DNA of 64,000 bases from Chaetorhynchus papuensis (lineage: Eukaryota; Chordata; Aves; Passeriformes; Rhipiduridae), in NCBI GenBank assembly GCA_013396525.1, contig VWYX01000393.1, positions 62,001-126,000 of the forward strand, in the 5' to 3' direction. The notes beneath the pieces were generated by a model. It did not search any database and was not told the origin of the DNA. It saw nothing but the letters and a program-made list of their open reading frames with translations. Positions 39,551 through 51,600 of the stretch are shown here, piece by piece. The stretch's first letter is position 1. The number at the start of each line of letters is the position of its first letter. A program made the translations under genes and the position numbers.

Positions 39551-39606
39551 TTGGTTTTTGTTTTGGTTGTTTTGTTTGTGTTTTTTTTTGGTTGCTTGTT
39601 TTCTTG
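39551..39606 (+). repeat. T/G-rich low-complexity tract
   Basis: A strand-asymmetric run consists almost wholly of T and G on the plus strand, with short T runs broken by GG or G. It is low-complexity DNA, not a clean microsatellite. A similar tract occurs at 43318-43410. Confidence 0.75.
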
Positions 39607-40071
39607 TAAGTCTAGCAGAAGTTATTTCTCAACCGATGTTTAAATGATGAAACAACTAGAGTTGCACACCTTTCAAACTCCCAGAAGCAGCCCAGCTGCC
39701 AGGAGGAGCTCAGTGAGGCTCTTGCAAAGCAGGTATCCTGCTGCTGGCTGCTGCCTGACTGAAGCGGCATTTGGGTACGAAGCAGTTGTGCTGCGTGCTC
39801 TCTCTGCTGATGGTCATTAAAAACAGAGGTTCTGGGGCTTGTTGCAGAGGATCTTTGCAATGCTTCACTGAATTTCATCCATCCAAAGGGCTCATCATAA
39901 CAAATGATGTGAACAAAATCCTTCTTTTCTTCTGGCCCTTTATACCCTTTCCATAAAACATTAAGGGCTAGGTTTTTCAGGAACCCTAGAGGCACATGTG
40001 TCCTCTTTTAAAATTAGTGGAGAGCTGGGAACCCATCTCCCTAAGGTGCTCTTGAAACCCCAGGTAAAGGG

Positions 40072-40131
40072 GTTGAGCTGAGCCCAGTAAAGGCAGACAG
40101 CGTTGAGCTGAGCCTAGTAAAGGCAGACAGC
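40072..40131 (+). repeat. 30-bp tandem duplication
   Basis: Two abutting 30-base copies begin GTTGAGCTGAGCC and end AGGCAGACAGC, at 40072-40101 and 40102-40131. They differ at one base (AGCCCAG versus AGCCTAG). The near-identity points to a recent slippage or unequal-exchange event. There is no coding frame of interest across it. Confidence 0.95.
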
Positions 40132-40149
40132 ATGGCTCTGTCACACCTG

Positions 40150-40260
40150 CATTACACGAGGGTGGCAAGGAGACTTGTCCAAGGTCTTTCTATGCAGTGC
40201 ACTGAAGAGTAGAGACCAGAGGATCCATCTTCTGAGCCTCCAGTCTGCCTCCAAGCTTCA
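40150..40260 (-). repeat. Possible MIR-like SINE remnant
   Basis: On the plus strand the words GGAGACTTGTCCAAGGTC, GCAGTGCACTGAAGAG and CTTCTGAGCCTCCAGTCTG follow the order of the antisense amniote CORE-SINE body ('gtgacttgcccaaggtcacacag... gtggcagagc... tctcctgagtcccagtc'). The match is partial and recalled from memory, so I hold it loosely. Confidence 0.3.
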
Positions 40261-42050
40261 CTTTTGCTCCTGGCTGCTTGCTGACGCGTGTGACCCATGG
40301 GAGAAGAAATCCTCCTGACTGCAGCTATGTCACAGGGGGATGCTCAAAGGCAGCTTGCAAGAAAGTTTGAGTGTTTCTAATCAAGTTGGAGAAAGGCTCA
40401 CAAACACAAAGTCATGTTGAGAGACATTCCCTGCATTTATTCACACCCTAGCCCCTAGATAAAAATAGCTTTGTATGTTAAGTTTAGGACCACAGAAAGC
40501 CCAGTGGATAGCAAGGGATTATCACAAAAGGGCAGCAAGGCAGTCAAAAAGAGCCTGAGGGACATTTTGTACGATTTCCATGAAGAGAATAATTAATTCA
40601 AACTGTGTACAGACAGCTCTGGGAGTGTCCACTCTGGAGATGTTCAAAGAGTCCTTTGCTGCTTTGGGCTCACTTTAAATCGTGTCCTAAAAAACCACTT
40701 CAGCTATGCATTTCTTTTCAGTTATACAGAGTGCTTGAATGCCAAGGGATCAGAGAAAACTTTGTTATTAAAGAGCTGCAAGTCTTTAACAAGGCACACA
40801 GTCATTAGAAAGTTGTTGAGTCATGAAAATACTCTCAATAATTTGAAATTAATGTTTAGTGTGTGCTGTACCATAAAAATGCTTAGATGTTGTGGCCATG
40901 GATACTAAAGAAAAGCCTTAAGGCCATGACTACGCGAGCAAGTTACCGCAAGGTGAGCGAGGGTGTAATTTCAGAGCACACCACTTACAATAAGGTGAAC
41001 TTCCCTTTTTCCAGCTCTTGTCCTGGGACATGGGGAGGTGGTTAAGTCCTTGCTGAACATGGCACAGGCTGCCTTTTGGAGGCTGCAGGCTGAGGGTGTG
41101 CATGTGGCTGGCTACAGCAGAACAGATAAGGTGCAGTAAATCTGTGCAATAACTGATCTAATCTTTTAGTAACTTTGCTCTCCAGCACAGATGCAAGGAT
41201 GGATGGACTACGTGTAGCAGCCAATGCCACAGGAATGGACACAATCAGATGATTAAGAAGGTAAATAGAAATGGCTGGGACTTAATGTGAAGATTCTGTT
41301 TCATAAGAACAAATATATATATTAATAAATGCAAATAACAAACAGGGCTCTAGTTTCCCTATACCAGTGGATCTCTTGACAAGGCAGGGAAAAATTACAA
41401 GCTAACAATTATTTCCTTCTCTCCTTTCTGAATTATCTGAATTCAGAGTACTTCTGGTAATCTGTCCTTTCTTTTCTGTCTTTGGCAAAGCAAAGTTCCA
41501 GGGTACCCTGGAGATTTTTATCTTCAAAGCGGTAATAATCACTGCTTCTTTCTTTTCTTCCTACATCAGTGTCTCAAGAGTTAAACTACCTGGAAGAAGG
41601 GGATTTTAGTAGAAGATCCGGAGTGGTGAACATTATCAGCAGTGTTAATCTGTCACATCTTTCCTGGACTGTACATACCACGCTCCATCACTCTGGCATG
41701 TCATGGCCTGCATTGTTACGAGATGTGCTGAAGCTGTAGCCAGCCATAGTTTGGCATCTCAGTGAACCTTCTGATCCAAGAAAATACAGGAAGGAGAAAA
41801 TAATAGTGCCCTTTTCAAAAAGAAAAAACCCTACACAGACCAACCCACCTTATAAAAATCAACCAAAACTAACTCCTAGGCTTCTAAGCAAGTACTAAAA
41901 TAGAACTTTTCAAACACAACTTTAGAACAAACCTCTTTGAATTAAAGGTGAGCTAGACCCTTGATTGCACATCACTAAGAGATGCCAGATGGCTCAAAAT
42001 CTAGAGTTTTTCTCTGTCATTTTTCTCTCATATTCAGACACATACAAACT

Positions 42051-42074
42051 AAAAAAAAAAAAAAAAAAAAAAAA
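42051..42074 (+). repeat. Poly(A) tract, 24 A
   Basis: Twenty-four A residues on the plus strand. The DNA upstream (41820-42050) does not resemble a processed gene copy and I see no flanking direct repeat, so I do not call a retropseudogene. Confidence 0.9.
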
Positions 42075-42375
42075 GTATTTATTTTCCTGGTTCCCATTTC
42101 CCACTTCTGGAAAGAACCCGGCCAGCAGCCAGGCTGGCCTGAAAACATCCCGTGTCATCTGAGCTTGGAAATGCAGCAGACTCAAGCTGGAGCAGTCCTT
42201 GGAGTTGACTTGGAGAGCCCACACCCCAGTGCAGACACTGGACTGCAGACACCAGATGAGGGGGAAGGCTCTTGGCCCTATGGTTGTTGTTGAGCTCCTG
42301 GAAAGGAGCTAGTGAGAGGAAAAATGTTCTGGATAGGATAAAAAACTCTCACAGGAATGGATGATCTCACTTGTC

Positions 42376-42390
42376 CACACACACACACCC
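42376..42390 (+). repeat. Short (CA)n run
   Basis: A short run of CA units follows TGTC. It is minor and shorter than the usual threshold for high polymorphism. Confidence 0.7.
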
Positions 42391-42790
42391 AGATGCACAA
42401 ATATATATAATTAACTGGAAAATACTGTTTGGTACAAAGGTTTCTTCAGCTTGGGATCATCACAGTTGGGCTAGTTAAGGTTGGTACAGCCATAACAAAG
42501 ATTACTTCCCACACATCTCCTGCTAAGAGCCCTTCTACCACATCACAGCATTTTAGGAGGCATTTATATCTGTTGATAGGTACCTCTGTGCTTTTCACAC
42601 AGAGAAAACTAGGCATGTGATACAGTTATTAAATGTACATGTAACAGCCCATCTAGTCACCAGTAGAACAGATGGGCTCTATGCACACACATGCTCTTGT
42701 GTAGACAGACCCTGGACCCCTTTAAAGGGTCACGGGGGTGTATAAGGGACAGGAGGCAAAAAGACTGTCATGTTTGAATACCATAAAGAA

Positions 42791-42840
42791 TAAAAACAAA
42801 AGAAGGAATAAAATCAAAAGAAGGAATGAAACCAAAAGCC
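42791..42840 (+). repeat. 18-bp purine-rich minisatellite, 2.8 copies
   Basis: The unit TAAAAACAAAAGAAGGAA (42791-42808) is followed by a copy with one substitution (42809-42826) and a partial third copy, TGAAACCAAAAGCC (42827-42840). The unit is almost all purine on the plus strand. Confidence 0.85.
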
Positions 42841-43203
42841 ACTGAAGGCAGATCCACCTGGTTTTGCCCCTGTGCATGGCATCTGTGGTGGAACAAAGGG
42901 AGGGCCACTGGTGATTCTGTGGGATTTGGGGGTTTCTTAAGCAGCCCCATGACAACCTGGACACAGTTCCAAAATGCAGCTCAACTTACAGACACAAGTT
43001 ATCAGTTTCAAAGGTGTCACAAAACATCTTCTGCACCTCTTTCCCCATTTCCTAGACAGTGCTTGCTAAGGGACACAGCAGAGTGCCCCTCAGAGCATGG
43101 CTGAGACCTTTCAAGCTCACCAAAGCAGCAAAGGCATTGCCATGCATTGCTAGGCTGCCATATTACATGAAAAACAAGTCCTTGCTCTATTCTGTTCCAA
43201 AGA

Positions 43204-43270
43204 TATTATATATATGTACATAAATATAAATATATATATATACACACACAAAATATATATATATATTTTT
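43204..43270. repeat. AT-rich microsatellite with (CA) interruption
   Basis: An imperfect TA-repeat array with ATAAATATAAATATAT variants and a short ACACACAC island, ending in a T run. Arrays of this type can extrude cruciforms and are length-unstable. Confidence 0.85.
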
Positions 43271-43317
43271 TAAAAATCTGGGCTTGTTTTTACTTAAATG
43301 AAACACATATGCCTCTA

Positions 43318-43410
43318 TTTGTTTTGTTGTTTGGTTGGGGGGTTTGGGGGTTTTTTGCTAGTTTGTTTTAAGGGAGTGGGCAATTTGTTTAGGTTTTTGT
43401 TTTGTTCTAG
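43318..43410 (+). repeat. T/G-rich tract with G runs
   Basis: A low-complexity tract of T and G on the plus strand that includes a six-G run and a five-G run separated by TTT, then further GGG triplets after a TTTTTTGCTAG spacer. The spacing exceeds the usual loop limit, so it is not a canonical quadruplex. Confidence 0.7.
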
Positions 43411-45654
43411 GAAAAGCTGTTAAGCATTCCCACATACTTTCCACTCACGCTGAAGATGAAGTTGTGTCCTTGAATACAGCTAGCGGCACCCATTGTTTCC
43501 ACCTCGGAGGTGCACATGGGCATCCTCAGCTCTGTCCAGGCCATTCTTCATCCTTGGGAGCTACAGTGTGAGAGCAAAATCAAAGTTTTTCCTCGCAAAA
43601 ATCCCACACAACATCTCTTAGAACTCCACAAGAAGCAAAACTATCTTAATAAAACCAAGGAATGAGAGGGAGAGCGAGAAAGGAGCTGTGTTACCTCTGC
43701 TTTGATACCTCCAGAAGCCACTCCGTGCTTGCAGCATTGACTGGGAACAGTTTACTGCTTCCACTGTCCTGCTAGAGCAGGAGCTGTTGTTTGTCTTGCA
43801 CTGAAGAAGTAGGACAGTGTTTTTCAGCAGGAAGGCCTGTCTGGATCCCAGACAAAGAGGGCTCAGGAACACCAGCCCTCAAATAACCCAAGCACTCGCT
43901 CATCCTGACCCTTCACACATTGAAGGGAACTCACCACCACAGCTGCAGATTTCCATCCAGCTTCCCCACAAAACAGTTAACGTAATCCCTAAGCAGAGAT
44001 ACTAATGTGAGAAGCCAAGAATGGTTATTTTTTAGGTAACAAGAATGCCCCAAATTTCACTGGTGTTACATAACTTTTAGCTTCTTGTTCCAAGCCCCAA
44101 GCTACTGAAAAGCTTCTCTGTTTTTTAAGACTACAGGTCATTCCTTTCTCTGTGTCCAAGCTGCTCTTCCAATATATTTTTAAACTGTATGCTTGTTTCC
44201 AGTGAGTGGACTCCAAGTGACGGGAAAAACTCTGTAAGAGAGATTGTCTTCTTGCCTATAAATCTTATTTGAAAGGAGACAGTATTTTTGGAATTCAAGA
44301 CCTTGGGTTTTTTCTCTGCAATATTTTTCTTCTGCCACTTACAGAAACACTTTGTCTCTAGAAGGAAGTTGCTTGATCAACTCTAAACTGAAGCAGGAGG
44401 CACAAGGCAAAAATCTCCTTTCTAACCCACATTTTTGGATGGAGGAGGTATTTTCTTTTAGACTGTTCAGGACTTTATTCCTTTGTCTACATCCAGGTGT
44501 GCAGGATTTCTTTTAGGGAATGCTACATCCCGCTAAATACAATACAGCACAAATTTTTGGTTGTCTGGTCTCACTCTAAAATGCCCTAGGATGTCAGTGC
44601 TTCACCTAATCCTAAATCAGGAGCAATGGCCTTCATGGTACAGACAACTCAGAGACACTTTGAGGTTCACCTATCCATTTTAAGAGTCTTGACCAAAACA
44701 TTATTTATTACAGGTTACTCAACAACAGCAACAAATATAAACTTGCAAGAACAGGTTGGGAGTGTCAAAGGCAGAAAAGTTCTACCCCGAAGGCTTGTTC
44801 TTTATACAGACTCAATGGAAAGAAACAGCACAACAAAATAATGAGAAGCTCAGAAAATGGCTCAATGTCTCAGGCAGTGGACAGGTTTCAGATGGGTGCA
44901 AAAAGCCAGCTAAAGCCAGCTCCTCACCCCAGTGAATTCTTCCCTCCATCCCCTGATTTATACACTGCTGCTCTGATGGACTGGCTGCTAGAGCTCCTGC
45001 TGAATGCTGTGCCTGTCACCAGGGTCTGGAAGCAGCCCAGAACTGAGAACGGCTAACAGGCCCCCGGCCACACAGTTAAAAGTCACTTAAAATCTCTCCT
45101 CTTTTTCAAAGCCTGGTGCAGTGGGCTTTTCTTCACTGAGGGACCCAACTTACCCCCAGCACAGTAGGTGATATCGTGGTCCCATGCTTGGGCAAAGGAG
45201 ATACCAAGTTTGTGTGTAACTGATGGTAGCTCTGACTTCCTAGAGAGAGGAGAGACAATCTTTGCTCAGCGCTGTGCCCAGCTGGTTGCACTGACCACGC
45301 TGAGGCACACTTCCAGGTGTACAGTTCATTATAAAATGAAGTAGGATATATAAAAATTCAAGATGGAGCTGATGTTGATAGCTGGATGTTCCTTTCTCAA
45401 ACCCTGAAACAGCAGAAGACCTGGAAGACACAGAGACAAGTACAGAACAAATCAGCTTTCTCATCTGTTGATGCTTTACATGGCCACGGCCAACACAAGG
45501 ACAGGGAGAGGGATTCAGCTTGCCTTACAGTCTGGGATCTCCATCCAACATGAGCACTCTGGGCTCGTGTCGCAGCTGCTGGAAAAAAACAGGCATATTT
45601 TCAGGGAAGATTAGCCAGGCTTGTTTGGGCTGTCAGGTTAAAGTGACTCAGCCC

Positions 45655-45698
45655 CTAGACACACCTCTTGCTTTTCGCTTGTTAGAAGGGGTGTCTAG
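45655..45698. repeat. Inverted repeat, 12-bp arms, 20-base loop
   Basis: CTAGACACACCT at 45655-45666 pairs with AGGGGTGTCTAG at 45687-45698 with one mismatch in twelve. The 20-base loop between them is pyrimidine-rich. The stem does not extend outward. It could form a small hairpin in DNA or RNA. It is too short for a typical microRNA precursor. Confidence 0.6.
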
Positions 45699-48600
45699 AC
45701 AGCTCAGGTGTGGGCGTTGCCATGTCCACATTCAGTGGGATGAATCCCCGTTGGAGGACCACATGCTGTGCCAAGGCAGCCCTCTGACACCACCTTGGTA
45801 AGCAGGGCAGAGGGCTGCCAACAGGCAGAAGCAGCCTATACCCCCACGAGGACTTAGTGGCCTCACTGCGGGATGATTTTCACAACCACATGTGGCTGCA
45901 AGCAAAAAATAGTGCCCAAAGCCCAGCTCTCCTCTTCTCCCGGGGTGATTTGGTAACTGAGTTGTTCTCCTCTGGGAGCTCTGCAGGGGCAGCAAGAAGC
46001 CATGCAGCAAGGAGGGCCAGTGCTGATGGAGCCCCCAGTTAACCTGCCTGATGGAGGGGCTTCTCCAAGCAACTCCCATCATCTGGATGAAAACAGGAAT
46101 GCAGCCCTTGCTGCCCATGGTCTCCAGGGCAACATCCGCAGTGTGTACACAACAGGACCATCAGGTAGCTGTTTCTGGGTCTCTGATCATCACAACCTTT
46201 TATTCCTGGCACAGAGCACAGAGAGATGAATGAGGCTGATATGAGAAATGGCATCACCCTGCTGTAATGGAGCTAATTCTTCAGTGTCATTCTCCAAACC
46301 TGACTGTGTCCACACACACACATACACACACAGACACACAAACACACCTCACTGCCCTTTGTCTCAGTATCTCTCAGTTGTACCAGCATTGCTTACCTTA
46401 AAAGGCGTCTTTTAACTTTTTTTTTTTAAATTCATTTTCACTTCCCGTGGTCCAATCTTAGTGATGTCCACCTGTAGCAAAGGGTATCAGTTATAATGTT
46501 TATGCTTGGGAGTGGACTCAAACAGGTTGACTGGATAGTGGTAAGGGAATACTTTTCATAAAAATGTCTAAATGCAAACAGAAATTTGGACTCCAGCCCT
46601 GCTTCCATTTGCAGTCAATTCCTTCAACAGCCAGGTCCCAATAGTAAATCAAAATACTTCCAGTGAGAGAATAAGTGAGGTATAGAAGACCCTGCAGACA
46701 TGTTGCCTGTCCTAAATGCAAAACAGACTCCAAAGAGAGGATTTAACAAATGAGATTTAGTGCCTCACACAGCCAGCATTCATGTGAAGAACTTCACACT
46801 CTGTGAACCAGGTACAGTGTTTTGACTGAGTGCCCCGTGCTCTTGTCTGATGCCCAACAGGTTTCCAGTTGTCCAAACCTTGGGGAGCACTGTTAGACAG
46901 CTTATTTTAGTCTTGCCACATATATCAAAGTTCAAATAGCTCTCTTTTGGTACCTGAGCTTACAATGATGACCATAAACTTAATCAATCAAAGGACTTTT
47001 CAACCACTTCCCAGAGGCATGAAGAAAGAGCAGCCCTGGAAGCCAAGGAACAATGAATGCAGTCACAAGTAGGTATAGAGGGACTTGTGCAGAAATGTCT
47101 GCATGTGCATGTGTGAGGGGAAAAGACAAGATTAACTAATCCCTCTCCTCGGGGCTATGTCTTTACTCTTTCAGACTGGCACGTGTCTCCTTTGTTTTCG
47201 ATAATAAGAGGTAATTATATCTGAAATGTTAAACTGTAAATCCATCACGTAATTAAGGGAATTCAAACTGCACAGCAGTATGGGAACATTTAAAGATGGA
47301 TTAGGGACAGGGACTCTGAGAATCACACTGTGTTTTCCATTCCTTGACTCCAAGACTCAGCCAGTTTGCTGCTATCCCCAGGGACTTTCTATCTCCCCAC
47401 CACAAGATAAGGGAACCACATGCTGATTCCAGGGAGAATCACTAGTGTACTGTGGTGGAACAAAACAGCCTTCAGAGAGGGGTTTATGGCTTGTATTTCC
47501 TTTAATTTTGTTTGACCCTTCTTATCACTAAACAAAAGCTTGTGGTCTTTCCTAGATAATCACATTTAAGCTCTTATAAAACCACATGCCTGGATAAAGC
47601 AAGTCTTATGCAACTCAGATGAAGCTTTTTTTTTCCCCAGCATAATTATTATTGGAGAAATCTATCATATTTTACAGCAAAGCCTGAAATGCAAAGCACT
47701 TAATTAAAAATACAGATGAAGTGTATTTCCACATCCTCCCACCCTCTAACACTTATATTTGCAAACAAAAGGAGGAAAAAGAAAAGAGTACTAAAAAAGG
47801 AGACTCATTCTTTCCTCATTGGATCACCAGTGACACTCACCTCCTGTGGGCAGTGCAGGAGGGAGTGCCTGGGCTTATCCCACAGGACTGTGTGGAAGCT
47901 TCTCCAGGGCATTGCTGGAGCGATGGTGCTGGTGAAAGCAGGGATTTGGGCCACGGAGGCCTTAAATGCAGGGTCTGATGTCCTTCTCATCTTTCTCTAT
48001 TGGTGTCTGCTGGCCAAGCTCAGGCCCAAGGCATTAGTCCTGGCTTAGAGTGAGCCTGGCCTTGCTGCTGCTGGGAAGGTGCACATCTGTGTGCAGCTGG
48101 CCTGGGCTGCCACACCAGAAGAGTCCTTCCTTATAGAAAAAGAAGGCAAGGGGTGGTTTGAGCACAGCCTCAGACGAGGACATCACCCGAAAAACAGACA
48201 TCAGGAACGAGAGATTGCTTGGGTCCTGCTGGGTCTATTTTGTTCTTGGTGTCCAGGTGAGCTGTATCTGACATTATGAGCAGAGGCAAGCGTCATTTGC
48301 ACCTTTCCCCACAACTGTTCTTTCCAAACATGAACAGAGAGTGATTTTTGGGGGGTGATCTTTGGGCAAGGAATGCCATTACTTACACCACAGTCACTTG
48401 GGATAATATTTATTACCGATAGGCTTTTGTGGGGCAAGCTCAGGCAAGGGAGATCAAATCACTGCTTCAGGGCAGTCCTTGACTTATAACTGCAGAAATG
48501 CCAACACCACAAAAAGTTAAATGCAAAATGGAATATGAGTGTGCAGGGCTTGACTCAGAAACTGTAAGATTTGGTGAGGTACTTTTATTTTACTTTGGGG

Positions 48601-51600
48601 TGTACATGGGTCATATTCTACATAAGTGTAAGGGCTACAAACACATTTTGGATTGTTTGGGGGCATTTGGTGGGTTGGTTGTTTTTTATGGGAACTCAAC
48701 TTCTTAGATATTAACAGATTTTTTTTTTTATGGTAGCATTGCAGTGCAAAATCCAGAAGAAAATTATGAGAACTGGCTACACAGTAACTACTACTCCCAA
48801 TTCTGCATCCAGCGTTGCAAAAATGTTGATTAAAAGCTAGACAGCTTTCTTCCACTCACCACATTTGGATCATTGAACAACCCAAATATCTTCATATTTT
48901 GAGTATCATCCAATATTAGTTGAAATCTTTTGACTGGCCTAGATTTGTTTCCTTGCTGGAATAAGTGGGACAAGTACTCCACCCTTTCTTTTAAATAGAT
49001 TTAAGGTGTACCATTGAAGTTACTTGGAACAGGGTGCAGGGACCATCAGGAAAGGATTAACTGTAACAAAATCTTTGTGAGGTTAAAAACTGGGCAAGCT
49101 GGCCATTTAAACTGTGTGATGGGTCATTTGCCTGCAGCAAACCAGCCTTCCCAAAAACCAGGCTAATTACGTGTGTCTACCTTAAAGGCGTTGCGTGAGG
49201 GTTTCTGTTGTTACTGGAAGATGCCTCTATGGAAATGCCTCCACAAAGCTTTTAAGGAGCCACCAACTCGGACAGAGCGGACGGGTGGACTGCAGACTGG
49301 GATTTATTTAGTGAGAGGCGTGAAAAGCCAGCAATCTGGCCCAGCATTCCCTGGATTTCGTCTCTGGCACAGCAAGGGTTTGCATGTTTCCCGCTTGTGG
49401 CTTCTATTTTAGCCCGTGTTCATTGCTGGGATGCTTGGACACAGCTGTGCTGGTTCATTAACTGCCCAGCATGTCACTCAGCCCAAGCAAATGGCTTTGG
49501 GGTAGTGTTTTCCAATGACTCAAGGGGAGGGTAGACCTTTCTCTGAGGAAAGGAAGGTGTTGGTCTAGGAGATATTTGATAATCTCCTGAGATACATTTA
49601 AAATGAAGTACAAAGAAGAAGACTCAAGCAGGAGCAAGGCAGATTCCCACAGCAAAAAGGCTGGGACTCAAATGAACATTTCAGGAATAATCCTCTGCCA
49701 CTGAGAAACCCTAATGAGATATGAACCAAGACCATGAAGTGACCAATGAACCAATATCTCCCTTTGTGTTACAGCCAGTATCTGCAATAGAGAACTCACT
49801 GCTCCTGTGGCTTTCCCTGTAGGCTCAGAACAGTTTGAGGGTACTAACTGGACACCAAGAATGAGGGAAATGGATCTACGGTATCCCCACCCTTTTCTGG
49901 TCATTACATCCTGCTCTCAGGCGAGAGCCATTCACAAAATTAGAGCATGCTCAAGCCTTGCCCTTGAGTGCTTCAGTCTGGAGGGTGCCCTGCCCTGTTC
50001 CAGAAGCTGTGTCAGGGACGTGCTGAGCTGTGCAGCTGCTAGTTGGGTGCAGTTTCCAAAGAAACAGGGTCCACATCCTGCTGCAAGTGACTCATGCTGA
50101 GATTATCCCACTCAGGAGAGACAGAAGGAGCTGTCCCACCTCTTCCTCCAGGGAAGACTTCCAGCATGGAGGAGCAAAGCAGGTGCTGCAAGTGGGGAAC
50201 TTTGGGGCTTTTTTGCGCAGGAAGAGAGACAGCCCCTAAGGAAGATGTTGTCTGCCAGCCCACGCTGTGGCATCCATCACAGTGACAGCCCTTGGCTAGA
50301 GGCAGTCTGGGAGAAGCATCCCTGGTACGCTGGCACGCCTCCGCTCCTTCCCCCAGCCCGGCTGTAACCCCTGCACTGCCCTGCCACAGCACTGCCTCCC
50401 TGCTCCTGCCTCCCCACGGGCATTAGGACAGCCCCCTGGCACTGCTCGCTTCATCCCTTCCATGGCTAGTCTCTGGAAGGCCACTATGGGCCCGGGTAGA
50501 GATTAGGGGCTGTGGGTACTCGGCTTTAAAGGCAGGAAATCCACATGACAACTTGACAAGCACGAAGTCCCCGTGACTGTTGCCATGCTGGTACTAACCC
50601 TGTCTCAATAACCAGCTGTGGAAGCCACTCATCTTAAGTATTTCCCAAGGCATCTAAAACTAGTTCTAGTTTAAAAATCAGATTCAGGCTTAGACAGGTC
50701 TGCAAGAAGTGAGCCCAGCAGCCCCAGAGCCACCAGTCCAGCATTTCTCAGCAGGAACCATTGAGGTCTATCATTTATACCCTCAAGTCTACATCTCTAG
50801 GAACACAGATGCTTAAGAAAATAAGGACCCTGTAGTGTTATTTCCCAATCCAACATGCTCTGCTTGTCATTGGGCTGTTCCAGCCTTTGACCTGCAGCGT
50901 TACAGTTCTTCCCTGGTAGGATCCTCTGTAGTCACTTCCATGCACATGCACTCACACATGCCTGCACCACACAGTCTGCTGACTCCTGCTCCTCCAGGCA
51001 GTCAGTGCTGTTCCAATTGCCCACTGGAAACCCAGCTTGGCCCAAAAACTAAAGAGATTGACAAAAACACATTTCACCGCTCTTCCTGCAAAACTCTTGA
51101 ACTCGCAAAAGTTGAACACATGAAAGCAATCTGAGGTTAGCGTGGAATACAAAAACCACATGAAAGAGATAATTTAGCATTAGACACATGTTACCAGAAG
51201 CAGGTTGAAACTAATACAGGTTTTGCATTCAGGTCATAAAATCCAGCCCTTACATCGCCTTGTGAGGTGTCCCTACTCAGCATGCCTTGATGGGGGAACA
51301 GCTACACGTGCTTCAATGCTGATACCAGTTGAACACACAAAACACCCTTCTCCTTCACTCTTTTCATCCACTCTGTGAAAGAGATACTCACACCTGCAGG
51401 ACAGGCTCTGAATGGTGACAGACAATCCAGGAGCAATATGGCTCAAAACCATTTTCTGTTCCCATTCCAAAGGCCAGACCAACAAGCTGAATCCAAGCAC
51501 TCCAGCAATCTTATAATGCTGTTTTTTATCATTGCCGTAACATGCCTTAAAAACCTGGTGCCAGTGATCCAGCTGGAGCACTAGAAGGGCGAGTAAGTGG

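Larger units (their letters stand above)
31046..40071. other. Unique non-coding stretch
   Basis: No gene recognised. The longest frame in the whole window, 248 codons at 38485-39231 on the minus strand, lies here. It has no signal peptide, repeat, metal-binding spacing or other domain signature I can recognise, and several frames on the opposite strand overlap it. A CCT/CTC-rich run lies at 32508-32529 and a T/G-rich tract at 39551-39606. A candidate exon (34246-34352) and a G-quadruplex motif (38924-38942) are listed separately. Confidence 0.65.
40132..45654. other. Unique non-coding stretch
   Basis: No gene recognised; the longest frames are about 100 codons and featureless. Simple repeats inside this stretch are listed separately (poly(A) at 42051, minisatellite at 42791, AT tract at 43204, T/G tract at 43318). 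A possible SINE remnant starts at its left edge. Confidence 0.65.

Noticed and set aside
41820..42074. Possible processed pseudogene ending in a 24-A tail
   Set aside because: The upstream sequence does not translate into or resemble any known mRNA and there is no visible target-site duplication.
43318..43410. G-quadruplex potential in the T/G-rich tract
   Set aside because: Only two adjacent long G runs; the next triplets lie beyond the usual loop limit.
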